From Colivicinus sp963607765 (lineage in GTDB: Bacteria > Bacillota_I > Bacilli_A > Erysipelotrichales > Erysipelotrichaceae), in assembly GCA_963607765.1 (NCBI GenBank), contig CAVDDT010000024.1:1-36161 (forward strand): a DNA stretch of 36,161 nt. Reading direction: 5' to 3'. This document shows, one piece after another, positions 9,601-16,022 of the stretch. The first letter of the stretch is position 1. Each line of letters starts with the position of its first letter. The notes beneath the pieces were generated by a model. The model worked only from the letters and a program-made list of their open reading frames with translations, ran no database searches and was not told where the DNA came from. A program made the position numbers and the translations under genes.

Positions 9601-10265
9601 AAACTTTTTTGTTTAAGATGCTTAATCTCATTAAAATCTTTTACTTTATCAATTATCAATTCTTTTTTAGCTGGCAAAAAATAATTCTTTGTCTTAGGCT
9701 TACTTCCATCATACTTAATAGCTATCTCGGGCAATTGCTTTAAAGGCAGATTATTCTTAACCATAAAATTATTCATATACAAGAATTCTTCATAGTATAT
9801 AAATTTAAAATTATAAAGGCTTACTTCATCACCACTCTTGAGTTTTTCACCATTATATGATTTCCCATTAACAAGTAAAAAATCGCAATTCCCCTTAAGT
9901 ATTCCGTCCTTATAGATTAAGCAATAATCTTTTAGATAAGGATCAACATTAATAATATTTCCCTTTTCGCTCCCAATATAGACAAAAGACTCATTATTGT
10001 ATATTCGATAATCATCAATCCCCTTGTTGTTTTCATATACTAATATTTCAATATCATTAAATAAATCTTTATGTTTAATTAAATAACGCTTATATTCAAT
10101 TCTTCTTACCTTATCTCGATCTTCAAAAAAATATCCTTTCTTCAAAGAAAGATATAAATTATTATTTCGTTTGCTTATTTCAATCCCCTTATAAATGTAG
10201 GGTAAACTGATTTTATCTACTTCAATATTAGTTAAAGTATTCCCATCTTTTATTGTTATAAACAT
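6627..10265 (-). CDS. essC: EssC-like type VII secretion ATPase with degenerate D2 and D3 domains
   Basis: This 1212-residue membrane motor is shorter than typical EssC (about 1450-1500). Two FHA-like domains occupy about 1-80 and 85-165 (the second has YIGSEKGNIINVDP, LVNGKS and LKSGDEVSL). Transmembrane helices lie at about 222-243 and 257-277. The first FtsK/SpoIIIE domain (D1) is intact: Walker A GGSTGSGKSE (606-615), DYKGGG (639-644), Walker B LLIVVDEFA (722-730) and TQRP (761-764). In D2 the P-loop position reads FIYSNRNEINN (about 928-938) without GKS/T, though a hhhhED strand remains (986-992). In D3 it reads LMISSYDDDLID (1131-1142), also without GKS/T. Only D1 is therefore predicted to bind ATP by a canonical P-loop. 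The start has GGAG 8 nt upstream and lies 2 nt after the lipoprotein stop. Confidence 0.9.
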   Translation of the reverse strand: MFITIKDGNTLTNIEVDKISLPYIYKGIEISKRNNNLYLSLKKGYFFEDRDKVRRIEYKRYLIKHKDLFNDIEILVYENNKGIDDYRIYNNESFVYIGSEKGNIINVDPYLKDYCLIYKDGILKGNCDFLLVNGKSYNGEKLKSGDEVSLYNFKFIYYEEFLYMNNFMVKNNLPLKQLPEIAIKYDGSKPKTKNYFLPAKKELIIDKVKDFNEIKHLKQKSLVYQIGPSITMSLAMLSVTGINVYNNYQNGQDITSSIVYILMPITMLISGVIWPLLTRNSENKSNNIEIKENRDKYLDYLSDYSLSLNKNINDYLKQEKGLYFDGTINEDKLFYLTNKSNDFLKISIGYTTLSKSLEYKEVNDGDVNEKLSEINYRLHNIDNCPLFVDIKKYQIISFVSNRNKKLYFIKKILLELSIKYHYDDFYLAIYSEDLNLFSDFFGLPQLIYGNSRLTLNKKRELQDLNNLKLDRPLVVLANDKVDFTFTNKQIHLLSFINNKDNMHKESEILIEYKDNDGILHEENEVSFTYQTYNIPFVLNASILSNYQRINYLTKTITFKDVYKDFPIYEYYTVKQNGLRADFASVGKELLSFDLHESKNGPHGLIGGSTGSGKSELIVSMLLSLCLRYRPDYLNIVLIDYKGGGIKESLSHKGKTLPHIIASIDNLENDTFQRLIVAIDRECKRRQKLFKELSNKTMSSIMNIDDYLESDFQKYGLPSMAHLLIVVDEFAQLKKENPEIIKELVSFSRIGRSLGLHLILATQRPSGVIDEEIWSNSRFKIALKVQSEKDSNDIIHSKDAAYLNNPGEFYLSVDDGLIKAKSFYSKSDVNDNDAYKVALLDNSLKIVNKKEVKSTDIISLSSYINEKILDVCDKLNIKTEKMVFEKPTSKTIKELNDIYHDDCFVLGEVDDYLNASKYSLKVDLNKNSFIYSNRNEINNILNNVKKKTIVIGSKKYSNKYISDSLVYDESDDIEFLFKYLTNHKENLTIVIEDLNCLLSYDDNYLVYLLQIIRKSTVLGINVIAISRQSSLNFKLLNSFDCKYAIDINDKQDLINIYTCGSKYAGKSFFFDEELISFIPCLIEEIRNEKSDETPVLKKIPDLIRYERKNGLTLLGYDIESREKVYLKDNETLMISSYDDDLIDKYNKIYKDNENICVKLYDKDLSKDRSKYLWLNNGIFSQRLFYADRKDDLEDGYGYYFKGNRGLLIKYVNE

Positions 10266-10267
10266 TT

Positions 10268-12172
10268 CTATTCTCCACTACTTACAAGCACATTTAAAGA
10301 CGCACTATATTTGTTATCGATGGTAGAAATTACTATTTCTGTTGCACCCTTATTATTAGCTAAAACAGTCCCACCACTAACACTGGCTATGTTTTCATCT
10401 TTGCTTGTATAAATTAAATCATTGTCGCCATATCCACTAGGCAACGCTTTGATTTCAATAGAATAAGAGCTTCCTAAATTAATTACCGTTGAATATTTAT
10501 TTAATAAAATCTTATCCACATTAAAAGAAACAACAGTATTATTTTTCTTATTTCTATTTTTTCTTGTGCATTTATCAACTAAGATAAAATTCTCTATATG
10601 CGTTTTATTGCCAAAAACTTGGTTATCTTCATCCAATATTTCTTTTTTAGTCCAAAAACCAAATTTATAAAGAAGCGTTCTTGAAGTGTTTATTCTAAAA
10701 TCAAGTAGCCAGTTTAAAGAAATATCTCCACAAACCTTAACATCTTTATTTTCCTTTGATAATTCATCTATTGAAGAATAGACCAAATCACTTTCTATTG
10801 TTTCCAGATTATCATCACTGTCATATAAATGAAGAGTACTAGAAACGGAAGCTTTGATTCCTGCATCAACTTCAACATCCATTAAATAAAATTTTGTGGC
10901 CTGTAAATTAAAGTTAACACCTGCAGCTACCTTACTAGAACCACCGATTTTAAAATCAACATCACGATCAGTATCGTTTATATATCTAAAAGTTCCATTT
11001 CTAACTTCAAAGCCTGTTGTATGCTCATTGCTTAAAACAATTTCTACTTTTCCAGAAGTGTATAATTTGGCTAAAACTTCAACATTGAAATACAGACATG
11101 GCATGCTGGTAATTGGTGTCTTAATTTCACATATCTTAAAGGAAGCCTCAACTTCATCACTTTTTGGCTTAATAATTGAATTAGCCAAATTCATAAAACT
11201 AGATGCATCAGCATTCTTTAAATCTAAATAATATTTGTCATATTTCCCTATTGAAACACCAACTTCTTCTACCGTCTTATAGCTTACCTTAAAATACGCC
11301 TCATTTAATTTTCCATCCTTATAATCCCATTTATAACTAGGCTTTATATTACTGATAGAGATATCAAAAAACATATTCATGCCATTAACTTTTTTAGAAA
11401 TTCTAGCCGTAATTCCCGAAGACTTAAATTTGTATGAAACACTATAGCCATCTTTTTTAAAATTCTTTGTCTTTTTAGAAGCTAATAAATTGCGATCATT
11501 GTTCACATAAACTTCTTCATCAAGCTCTCCTCCTGCAATATCAATCGCATCATTCATATTTAGTTCAAAGCTATCTTCTATATATGCATCATCAAATACT
11601 TCTTCATAACCAGCATCTTCTAACAAGTATTCGTCGCCTACAACTCCACTGATTTTCTTATATTCTTCATCATTTTCAAGAAACACATAGTCGCCAGTAC
11701 TATATGTATCGTTTGTTTTTAATATATTTCCATTTAAAGCATAATCATCAATATGCTGAATATTTTCTTTTTCATTAACTGTATATTCACTTTTAAATTC
11801 CCTATTATTGATAATTTTTAAAGCTTCGTCAACCGCTTTAATAGCCTCTTGTTTGCTAATTAAGCCATTATTTTTTGATTTAGATTTAAGATAACTCTTG
11901 TTTTTTAAATACCCATCCTCCAAAACAAGATTATCAATTGTTTCCTCTAAAAAATCATAATCAAGATATTCCTTAATATCCACACTTTCCACTACACCAA
12001 AATTAATCAAATCATTTAATGAGTCATCACCATTAGACCCATCATTTAAGCCAATTTTACTTGCAAGCAAATTTAAATACTCACAAGTTAAAAAAGGCTC
12101 AGTTGCCTTACATGATGTACAAGTTAATAAAGTGATGCACACCAAAAGGCAACTGATAATCTTTTTACTCAA
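10268..12172 (-). CDS. T7SS-operon lipoprotein with C-terminal BIG2 domain, function unknown
   Basis: This 634-residue protein starts with a signal sequence (MSKKIISCLLVCITLL) ending at Cys21 in CTSC, a slightly atypical lipobox, so it is probably lipid-anchored outside the membrane. An acidic region (about 55-210) is followed by a beta-rich middle and a C-terminal BIG2-like Ig domain (about 550-630, with ALPSGYGDNDLIYTSKDENI and GATEIVIS). I do not recognise a named family. It sits between the WXG100 pair and essC, where canonical loci carry EssB/EssA/EsaA, but has neither their membrane topology nor a pseudokinase domain. The start is TTG, overlapping the preceding WXG100 stop by 8 bp with no clear ribosome binding site, which suggests translational coupling. 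It may be a surface component of the secretion machine or a co-expressed wall-associated protein. Confidence 0.75.
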   Translation of the reverse strand: MSKKIISCLLVCITLLTCTSCKATEPFLTCEYLNLLASKIGLNDGSNGDDSLNDLINFGVVESVDIKEYLDYDFLEETIDNLVLEDGYLKNKSYLKSKSKNNGLISKQEAIKAVDEALKIINNREFKSEYTVNEKENIQHIDDYALNGNILKTNDTYSTGDYVFLENDEEYKKISGVVGDEYLLEDAGYEEVFDDAYIEDSFELNMNDAIDIAGGELDEEVYVNNDRNLLASKKTKNFKKDGYSVSYKFKSSGITARISKKVNGMNMFFDISISNIKPSYKWDYKDGKLNEAYFKVSYKTVEEVGVSIGKYDKYYLDLKNADASSFMNLANSIIKPKSDEVEASFKICEIKTPITSMPCLYFNVEVLAKLYTSGKVEIVLSNEHTTGFEVRNGTFRYINDTDRDVDFKIGGSSKVAAGVNFNLQATKFYLMDVEVDAGIKASVSSTLHLYDSDDNLETIESDLVYSSIDELSKENKDVKVCGDISLNWLLDFRINTSRTLLYKFGFWTKKEILDEDNQVFGNKTHIENFILVDKCTRKNRNKKNNTVVSFNVDKILLNKYSTVINLGSSYSIEIKALPSGYGDNDLIYTSKDENIASVSGGTVLANNKGATEIVISTIDNKYSASLNVLVSSGE

Positions 12173-12461
12173 AATTAGATGCGTTAGAAGTCAATGCTGA
12201 CTCAAGCGAATCATATGAAGAAACGGTGTAGTCTAAGAATTTCGCATATTCTTCTATAGTTTCACTCTCATCAATAAACTTACTTGAAAACTTTTGGAAA
12301 CGATTCACAATAGTTTCTCCAGCAGTGCCCTTCCAAACTTCATTTAAGTCCATCATCATTTTGTTGATACTATTTAGCAAGTCATCCAAGCTAGCATTAA
12401 TACTTCTAAGATTGCCAGCAGCTGAACTTACCTCTGGCAAAGTGATTCTAATATCGTCCAT
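12165..12461 (-). CDS. WXG100 protein (EsxA/EsxB-type) with YxxxE tail motif
   Basis: This 98-residue helical hairpin protein has W43-K-G45 at the turn (NEVWKGTAGE) between two predicted amphipathic helices, the WXG100 hallmark. The C-terminal helix carries Y83-DSL-E87, matching the YxxxD/E secretion signal of T7SS substrates. It lacks a Sec signal, as expected. It lies 2 bp downstream of the other WXG100 gene, with AAAGGA as ribosome binding site, and overlaps the lipoprotein gene by 8 bp. It probably dimerises with itself or with the neighbouring WXG100 protein and is exported through the EssC-like motor. Confidence 0.9.
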   Translation of the reverse strand: MDDIRITLPEVSSAAGNLRSINASLDDLLNSINKMMMDLNEVWKGTAGETIVNRFQKFSSKFIDESETIEEYAKFLDYTVSSYDSLESALTSNASNFE

Positions 12462-12463
12462 AA

Positions 12464-12766
12464 CTATCCTTTCAAGCGATTTGCCGCATTTGCAAGTTCA
12501 TCCTGAGTCTCTCTATAAGCCCTAGCACTTGCCCTTAAAAAATCCGCATACTGGCGTACAATAATCGAAATTTGTCTAAAATCTTCTTCATAAGACTTAA
12601 TTCGACCATTAAACGCCGTATTATCCTTGCCACCCCAACTACCAGAAAGTTTATCTACTTCCGAATATAAAGAATGATAAAGTCTTTGATAGTCGCCATC
12701 TGCTGCCTCGACCCTGCTAGCCGTATCTTCCAAACGGCTAGGATCAACATTAATCAAGTTATTCAT
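12464..12766 (-). CDS. WXG100 protein (EsxA/YukE-type), first gene of the T7SS operon
   Basis: This 100-residue WXG100 protein has W44-G-G46 in LSGSWGGKDNTAF joining two long helices. Its C-terminal helix (AYRETQDELANAANRL) has Y84 and D89, five residues apart, so the exact YxxxD/E spacing is not met; the partner at 12165-12461 has it. This suggests the two form a pair in which one carries the export signal, as known for EsxA/EsxB-type dimers (inference). A strong AGGAGG ribosome binding site precedes the ATG, the best in this operon, consistent with abundant expression of the lead gene. Confidence 0.92.
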   Translation of the reverse strand: MNNLINVDPSRLEDTASRVEAADGDYQRLYHSLYSEVDKLSGSWGGKDNTAFNGRIKSYEEDFRQISIIVRQYADFLRASARAYRETQDELANAANRLKG

Positions 12767-12850
12767 AACTTTTACCTCCTACTTCCTTATTGCGAAAAAA
12801 ATCCAAAATTCCTACCCTTTTTTTAAAAAAAGATAAAATTTATCGTTAGC
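12767..12850 (-). promoter_or_regulatory. T7SS operon upstream region with two abutting palindromes
   Basis: Upstream of the first WXG100 gene lie a perfect 16-bp palindrome (12817-12832, C, seven T, seven A, G) and a perfect 13-bp palindrome GATAAAATTTATC (12832-12844) that share one base. A minus-strand TTGAGG (about 12852) could be a weak -35 with the palindromes at the -10 region. The AGGAGG ribosome binding site is at the 3' end. The palindromes may be an operator, or the T/A one may act as a weak terminator. No promoter is certain. Confidence 0.4.
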
Positions 12851-12896
12851 CTCAATAGAAGAAAATTGAAAGGATTTGAAATTCAAACTTTTACAT

Positions 12897-12937
12897 AAAG
12901 AAAAAGCTTAATTCTCACTAAACAAGAATTAAGCTTT
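12897..12937 (-). terminator. Terminator of the TrpXYZ-like operon
   Basis: A 13-bp perfect stem (AAAGCTTAATTCT at 12903-12915 with AGAATTAAGCTTT at 12925-12937) has a 9-nt loop. Read on the minus strand it is followed by a U-run just past 12903. It lies 46 bp after the ATPase stop and insulates the T7SS operon from the upstream transporter. Confidence 0.85.
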
Positions 12938-12982
12938 AATTTAAAATAAGCAAAGAATTAATAGTTATTTGTTTAAAATTTG

Positions 12983-13777
12983 TTACGAAAGAAGCACACT
13001 ATCATTAACAATTTCACTGCCTGTTACTTTTTCAAACATTGCAAGTAAATCAGCAACAGTTAATTTCTTCTTTTCTTCACCACTAATATCTAGTACAATC
13101 TTTCCCTTATCCATCATAATTAGACGATTGCCATATCTTAAAGCATCTTTCATATTGTGTGTAACCATAAAAGCAGTAAGATTATTCTTAGAAATTATTT
13201 CTTCTGTTTTAGCTAAAACAACTGAAGCAGTCTTAGGATCTAAAGCAGCAGTGTGCTCATCTAAAAGAAGAAGCTTAGGCTTTACAAGGGTGGCCATTAA
13301 TAATGTTAGCGCTTGTCTTTGACCGCCAGACAACAAGCCCGCCTTTGTTTTTGGTCTATCCTCTAAACCAAGATTTAAAGTTTTTAAATCATTGATATAT
13401 TCTTCCTTCTCGGCCTTGCGCATGCCAAGTCTTAAAGTTCTAGTTTGGCCCCTTCTTTTAGCGATAGACATATTTTCAATAATTGATAAATCAGGACATG
13501 TGCCCACTCTTGGATCTTGGAAAACTCTTCCTACATATTTGGCTCTTTTATATTCAGGAAGTTTTGTGATATCTAAATCATCTATATAGATTTTCCCTTT
13601 ATCACAAATAGTACTACCAGAAAGTAAGTTTAATAATGTAGATTTACCAGCACCATTTGAGCCAATTACAGTAATAAAATCACCATCATTAATTGTAAGA
13701 TCAACGCCATTTATAGCATGAATTTCATTAGCACTTTTAGCTTCAAAAGTCTTATATAATCCTTCTACCTTAAACAA
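12983..13777 (-). CDS. ABC importer ATPase of a TrpXYZ-type amino acid transporter
   Basis: This ATPase of the TrpX/Y/Z-like importer group has Walker A GSNGAGKST, signature LLSGGQRQAL, Walker B LLLLDEHTAALD and an H-loop in VTHNM. I place the start at the TTG at 13777 (264 residues, beginning MFKVEGLYKTF). An AAAGGAGG lies 8 nt upstream, and the alternative ATG at 13801 would lie farther inside the permease gene without a ribosome binding site. The gene overlaps the permease 3' end by 8 bp, so translation is probably coupled. It powers uptake with the adjacent permease and binding lipoprotein, and the upstream T-box points to an aromatic amino acid substrate. It is the last gene before a strong terminator. 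Confidence 0.88.
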   Translation of the reverse strand: MFKVEGLYKTFEAKSANEIHAINGVDLTINDGDFITVIGSNGAGKSTLLNLLSGSTICDKGKIYIDDLDITKLPEYKRAKYVGRVFQDPRVGTCPDLSIIENMSIAKRRGQTRTLRLGMRKAEKEEYINDLKTLNLGLEDRPKTKAGLLSGGQRQALTLLMATLVKPKLLLLDEHTAALDPKTASVVLAKTEEIISKNNLTAFMVTHNMKDALRYGNRLIMMDKGKIVLDISGEEKKKLTVADLLAMFEKVTGSEIVNDSVLLS

Positions 13778-14642
13778 CTTTCTTACCTCCTTTATTAGCA
13801 ATAATAATCGCTATTGCAACAACCACTGCAGTAAATAATTTCATATCATTAGCTGAAATAAAATTACTATTAACAACGAAAGTTACAATCAAACGATAAA
13901 TAATTGAGCCAACCATAACTCCTGTTAGGCTAACCACAAATTTGCTATTTCTAAATAATACCTCACCAATTATGACGCTAGCTAGTCCAACAACAATCGC
14001 ACCAATGCCCATTGTCACATCAGCATAGCCGTTGTATTGAGCTACTAAGCTTCCTGAAAAAGCGATTAAAGCATTAGATAACATAAGTCCAGCAATAATA
14101 GTTTTGTCAGAATCAACGCCATTAGCTCTAATCATCTTGTCGTTGTTTCCGGTTGCGACAACAGAGAAACCGAATTCCGTATTAAAGAACCATACAAGAA
14201 TCGCTATTACTATTACGCAAACTATAATTCCAAGATAAATTGCCGCCTCTCTATCTCTACTAAGCCCTAGTAAATTCTTTAGATTTGTAAGCAAGGTATC
14301 ATTATTTGTTAGTGGAATATTAGCCTTGCCCATAATTCTTAAATTAATTGAATAAAGACCAGTCATTGAAAGAATTCCAGCAATTAAGCTAGGCATTTTA
14401 AACTTTGTATGTAAAACACCTGTAACAAATCCGGCTAACGCTCCAGCAAGTAAGGCAAGCAAGCAAGATACGATTGGACTTACACCACTTACAATATTGC
14501 TGGCACATACTGCAGCGCCTAAAGTAAATGAACCCTCACTTGTAAGATCAGAAATATTTAAAAATCTATATGATAAATAAACACCTATCGCAAGAATTGC
14601 CCAAAGTAATCCTTGCGATAAAGCAGAAACAATAATTGACAT
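13770..14642 (-). CDS. ABC importer permease of a TrpXYZ-type amino acid transporter
   Basis: This 290-residue permease of the branched-chain/ribose type (BPD_transp_2 fold) has about 8 hydrophobic segments. The N-terminal YLSYRFLNISDLTSEGSFTLGAAV is characteristic of the subgroup paired with PF04392 binding proteins. The coupling region lies around EFGFSVVATGNNDKMIRANGVD, in the cytoplasmic loop that contacts the ATPase. Its ATG follows the binding-protein stop after a single base, and its 3' end contains the ribosome binding site and start of the ATPase gene. One permease gene is present, so the channel is presumably a homodimer. Confidence 0.9.
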   Translation of the reverse strand: MSIIVSALSQGLLWAILAIGVYLSYRFLNISDLTSEGSFTLGAAVCASNIVSGVSPIVSCLLALLAGALAGFVTGVLHTKFKMPSLIAGILSMTGLYSINLRIMGKANIPLTNNDTLLTNLKNLLGLSRDREAAIYLGIIVCVIVIAILVWFFNTEFGFSVVATGNNDKMIRANGVDSDKTIIAGLMLSNALIAFSGSLVAQYNGYADVTMGIGAIVVGLASVIIGEVLFRNSKFVVSLTGVMVGSIIYRLIVTFVVNSNFISANDMKLFTAVVVAIAIIIANKGGKKVV

Positions 14643-14643
14643 C

Positions 14644-15642
14644 CTATGCTCCTAAATCAGTTCCCTTTTCAATGATGGATTCAGGAATTGTATAACCAAT
14701 TCTTTCAGCAACTTTAGAGTTATAGTTAACAGCGCCTTCTTCTTGGTAAACGATTGGAAGATCACCAGGATTAGCACCTTCAAGAATCTTCGCAACTAGC
14801 TCACCAGTTAATTGACCGATATTGTAGTAATCAACACCAACATTAGCTAAGCCACCATCAGTAACCATTGCAGTAGCACCAACAACTACTGGCAAACCAT
14901 ATTCTTCAACTGATTGAAGCACACTGCCCATAGAAGCAGCTAAATTGTTATCAGTAGGAATATAAATTGCCTCAACACCTTCGTTAGCTAAAGCAGTAAT
15001 TGTTTCAGAAGTAGAATTCTTATCAGGCGTAGTCTTTACCACAGCTTCAATGCCAGCACTTTCAAGAGCACTTACCATTTCGTTAGCTTGAATCTCAGAA
15101 TTAGTTTCACTTGATGTATATAAAACACCAACCTTCTTAACACCATCAACTAATTCTTGAATCAATTCAACTTGCTTATCACTAGAGAAATAATCACTTA
15201 CACCAGTAATATAGCCACCAGGATGTTCATCAGATTCAACCAAACCTGATCCAACATAATCGGTAATAGCAGCACCAACAATTGGTGTATCAACATTTGT
15301 TTGCATCAAAACTTGTGCAGGAGATGTAGCAATAGCTACAATGACATCACAATCCGCATTAATTAAACTATCCGCCATAGTAGAAAGATTTGATTGATCG
15401 CCTTCTGGATTTTGATAAACATATTCAACATTTTCACCTTCTACATAGCCCTTAGAAGCTAAATAATCTTTCATGCCCTCTCTTGCCTCATCTAGAGAAC
15501 CATGAGTCATAAGCTGAAGAATGCCCACCTTGTAAGTAGTAGTTGTTTCATCACTTGTGGAATCATTACTTGAATTACTTGAACAAGCACTTAAGCCAAG
15601 AACAAGCAATACAGTACACATAACACTAATAATTTTTTTCAT
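14644..15642 (-). CDS. ABC transporter substrate-binding lipoprotein (TrpX-like)
   Basis: This 332-residue lipoprotein has signal sequence MKKIISVMCTVLLVLGLSAC with an LSAC lipobox (Cys20) and a Ser/Asn/Thr linker. The mature part is a periplasmic-binding-protein-like fold of the ABC_sub_bind (PF04392) family, with VGILQLMTHGSLDEAREGMKD, VAIATSPAQVLMQ, KKVGVLYTSSETNS and GGLANVGVDYYNIGQLTG. In Bacillota this family is linked to tryptophan uptake because of Trp T-boxes (TrpXYZ). Here the leader's specifier reads Phe, so phenylalanine or broader aromatic uptake is the better guess. AAAGGGG ribosome binding site. First gene of the operon, directly after the T-box terminator. Confidence 0.9.
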   Translation of the reverse strand: MKKIISVMCTVLLVLGLSACSSNSSNDSTSDETTTTYKVGILQLMTHGSLDEAREGMKDYLASKGYVEGENVEYVYQNPEGDQSNLSTMADSLINADCDVIVAIATSPAQVLMQTNVDTPIVGAAITDYVGSGLVESDEHPGGYITGVSDYFSSDKQVELIQELVDGVKKVGVLYTSSETNSEIQANEMVSALESAGIEAVVKTTPDKNSTSETITALANEGVEAIYIPTDNNLAASMGSVLQSVEEYGLPVVVGATAMVTDGGLANVGVDYYNIGQLTGELVAKILEGANPGDLPIVYQEEGAVNYNSKVAERIGYTIPESIIEKGTDLGA

Positions 15643-15660
15643 TTTCTTACCCCTTTAAAC

Positions 15661-15912
15661 AAAAAAGACTCACCAGTCAAAGGACGAGTGAGTCTTCGTG
15701 TTACCACCTTTATTCATTAATATATTACTATATTAATCTCTTAACCACCAACATGGTCATGTCCAATAACGGAGACTGCCGAGCACATCTACTATAATTT
15801 CAATAGCTAACAAAAGACGAGGAATTCATTAGATATAGTATAGCTGTTTTCAGCACCCACAGCCTCTCTTTAATACCGACAACCTAACTACTAGTTCATC
15901 TTTAAAGTTTAT
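15661..15912 (-). promoter_or_regulatory. T-box leader, specifier UUC (Phe)
   Basis: This tRNA-sensing leader ends 19 nt before the binding-lipoprotein start. Stem I: GAUGA (15900-15896) pairs with UCGUC (15820-15816), and GUUAG (15888-15884) pairs with CUAAU (15832-15828). The AGUA loop-E half (15892-15889) faces GAA (15827-15825), so the next triplet UUC (15824-15822) is the specifier. The AGAGAG motif and GGGUGCUGAAA apical loop are present. The T-box sequence AAAGGUGGUAACACG is around 15710, and UGGU (15706-15703) would pair with an ACCA end, compatible with tRNA-Phe (A73). The terminator is AAGACTCAC/GTGAGTCTT (15696-15688 with 15673-15665) followed by U6. One T-box position differs from consensus (AAC for ACC), and the specifier is followed by C rather than a purine. 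Confidence 0.9.
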
Positions 15913-15918
15913 AAACCT

Positions 15919-15946
15919 ATGATAGCATCATTTTTTTCAAATTCAA
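15919..15946 (-). promoter_or_regulatory. Promoter of the Phe T-box operon
   Basis: On the minus strand the -35 TTGAAT (15946-15941) and -10 TATCAT (15924-15919) are separated by 16 bp, placing the start near 15912, about 12 nt before Stem I of the T-box. The position is right for a T-box leader, but the hexamers are only moderate matches. Confidence 0.55.
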
Positions 15947-15953
15947 CAATTTT

Positions 15954-16022
15954 TTAAGCAATTAACTCAAACACCAATATCGCAATAGATAAAACGGCCA
16001 AGATTGCTAAAAAATATATTAT
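15954..16022 (-). CDS. Possible 22-residue transmembrane microprotein (non-canonical ATA start)
   Basis: A 22-codon open frame, IIYFLAILAVLSIAILVFELIA, follows the MarR gene. It overlaps the MarR stop in an ATAA arrangement that mimics the common ATGA coupling, and an AAGGAG lies 5 nt upstream. The peptide would be a single transmembrane helix ending in Glu. The first possible start codon is ATA, which is rarely used, and no ATG, GTG or suitable TTG is present, so this may be a chance frame or a decayed gene. The frame ends 8 bp before the -35 of the T-box promoter. Confidence 0.25.
   Translation of the reverse strand: MIYFLAILAVLSIAILVFELIA

Noticed and set aside
10896..11231. 111-codon plus-strand frame opposite the lipoprotein gene
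   Set aside because: Shadow of a well-supported gene on the other strand; no start signal or recognisable protein.
12165..12766. WXG100 genes as LXG or polymorphic toxins
   Set aside because: Both are single-domain proteins of about 100 residues without a C-terminal toxin domain, and no immunity gene is nearby.
12969..13322. 117-codon plus-strand frame opposite the ABC ATPase
   Set aside because: Antisense shadow of a gene with clear Walker motifs; no ribosome binding site.
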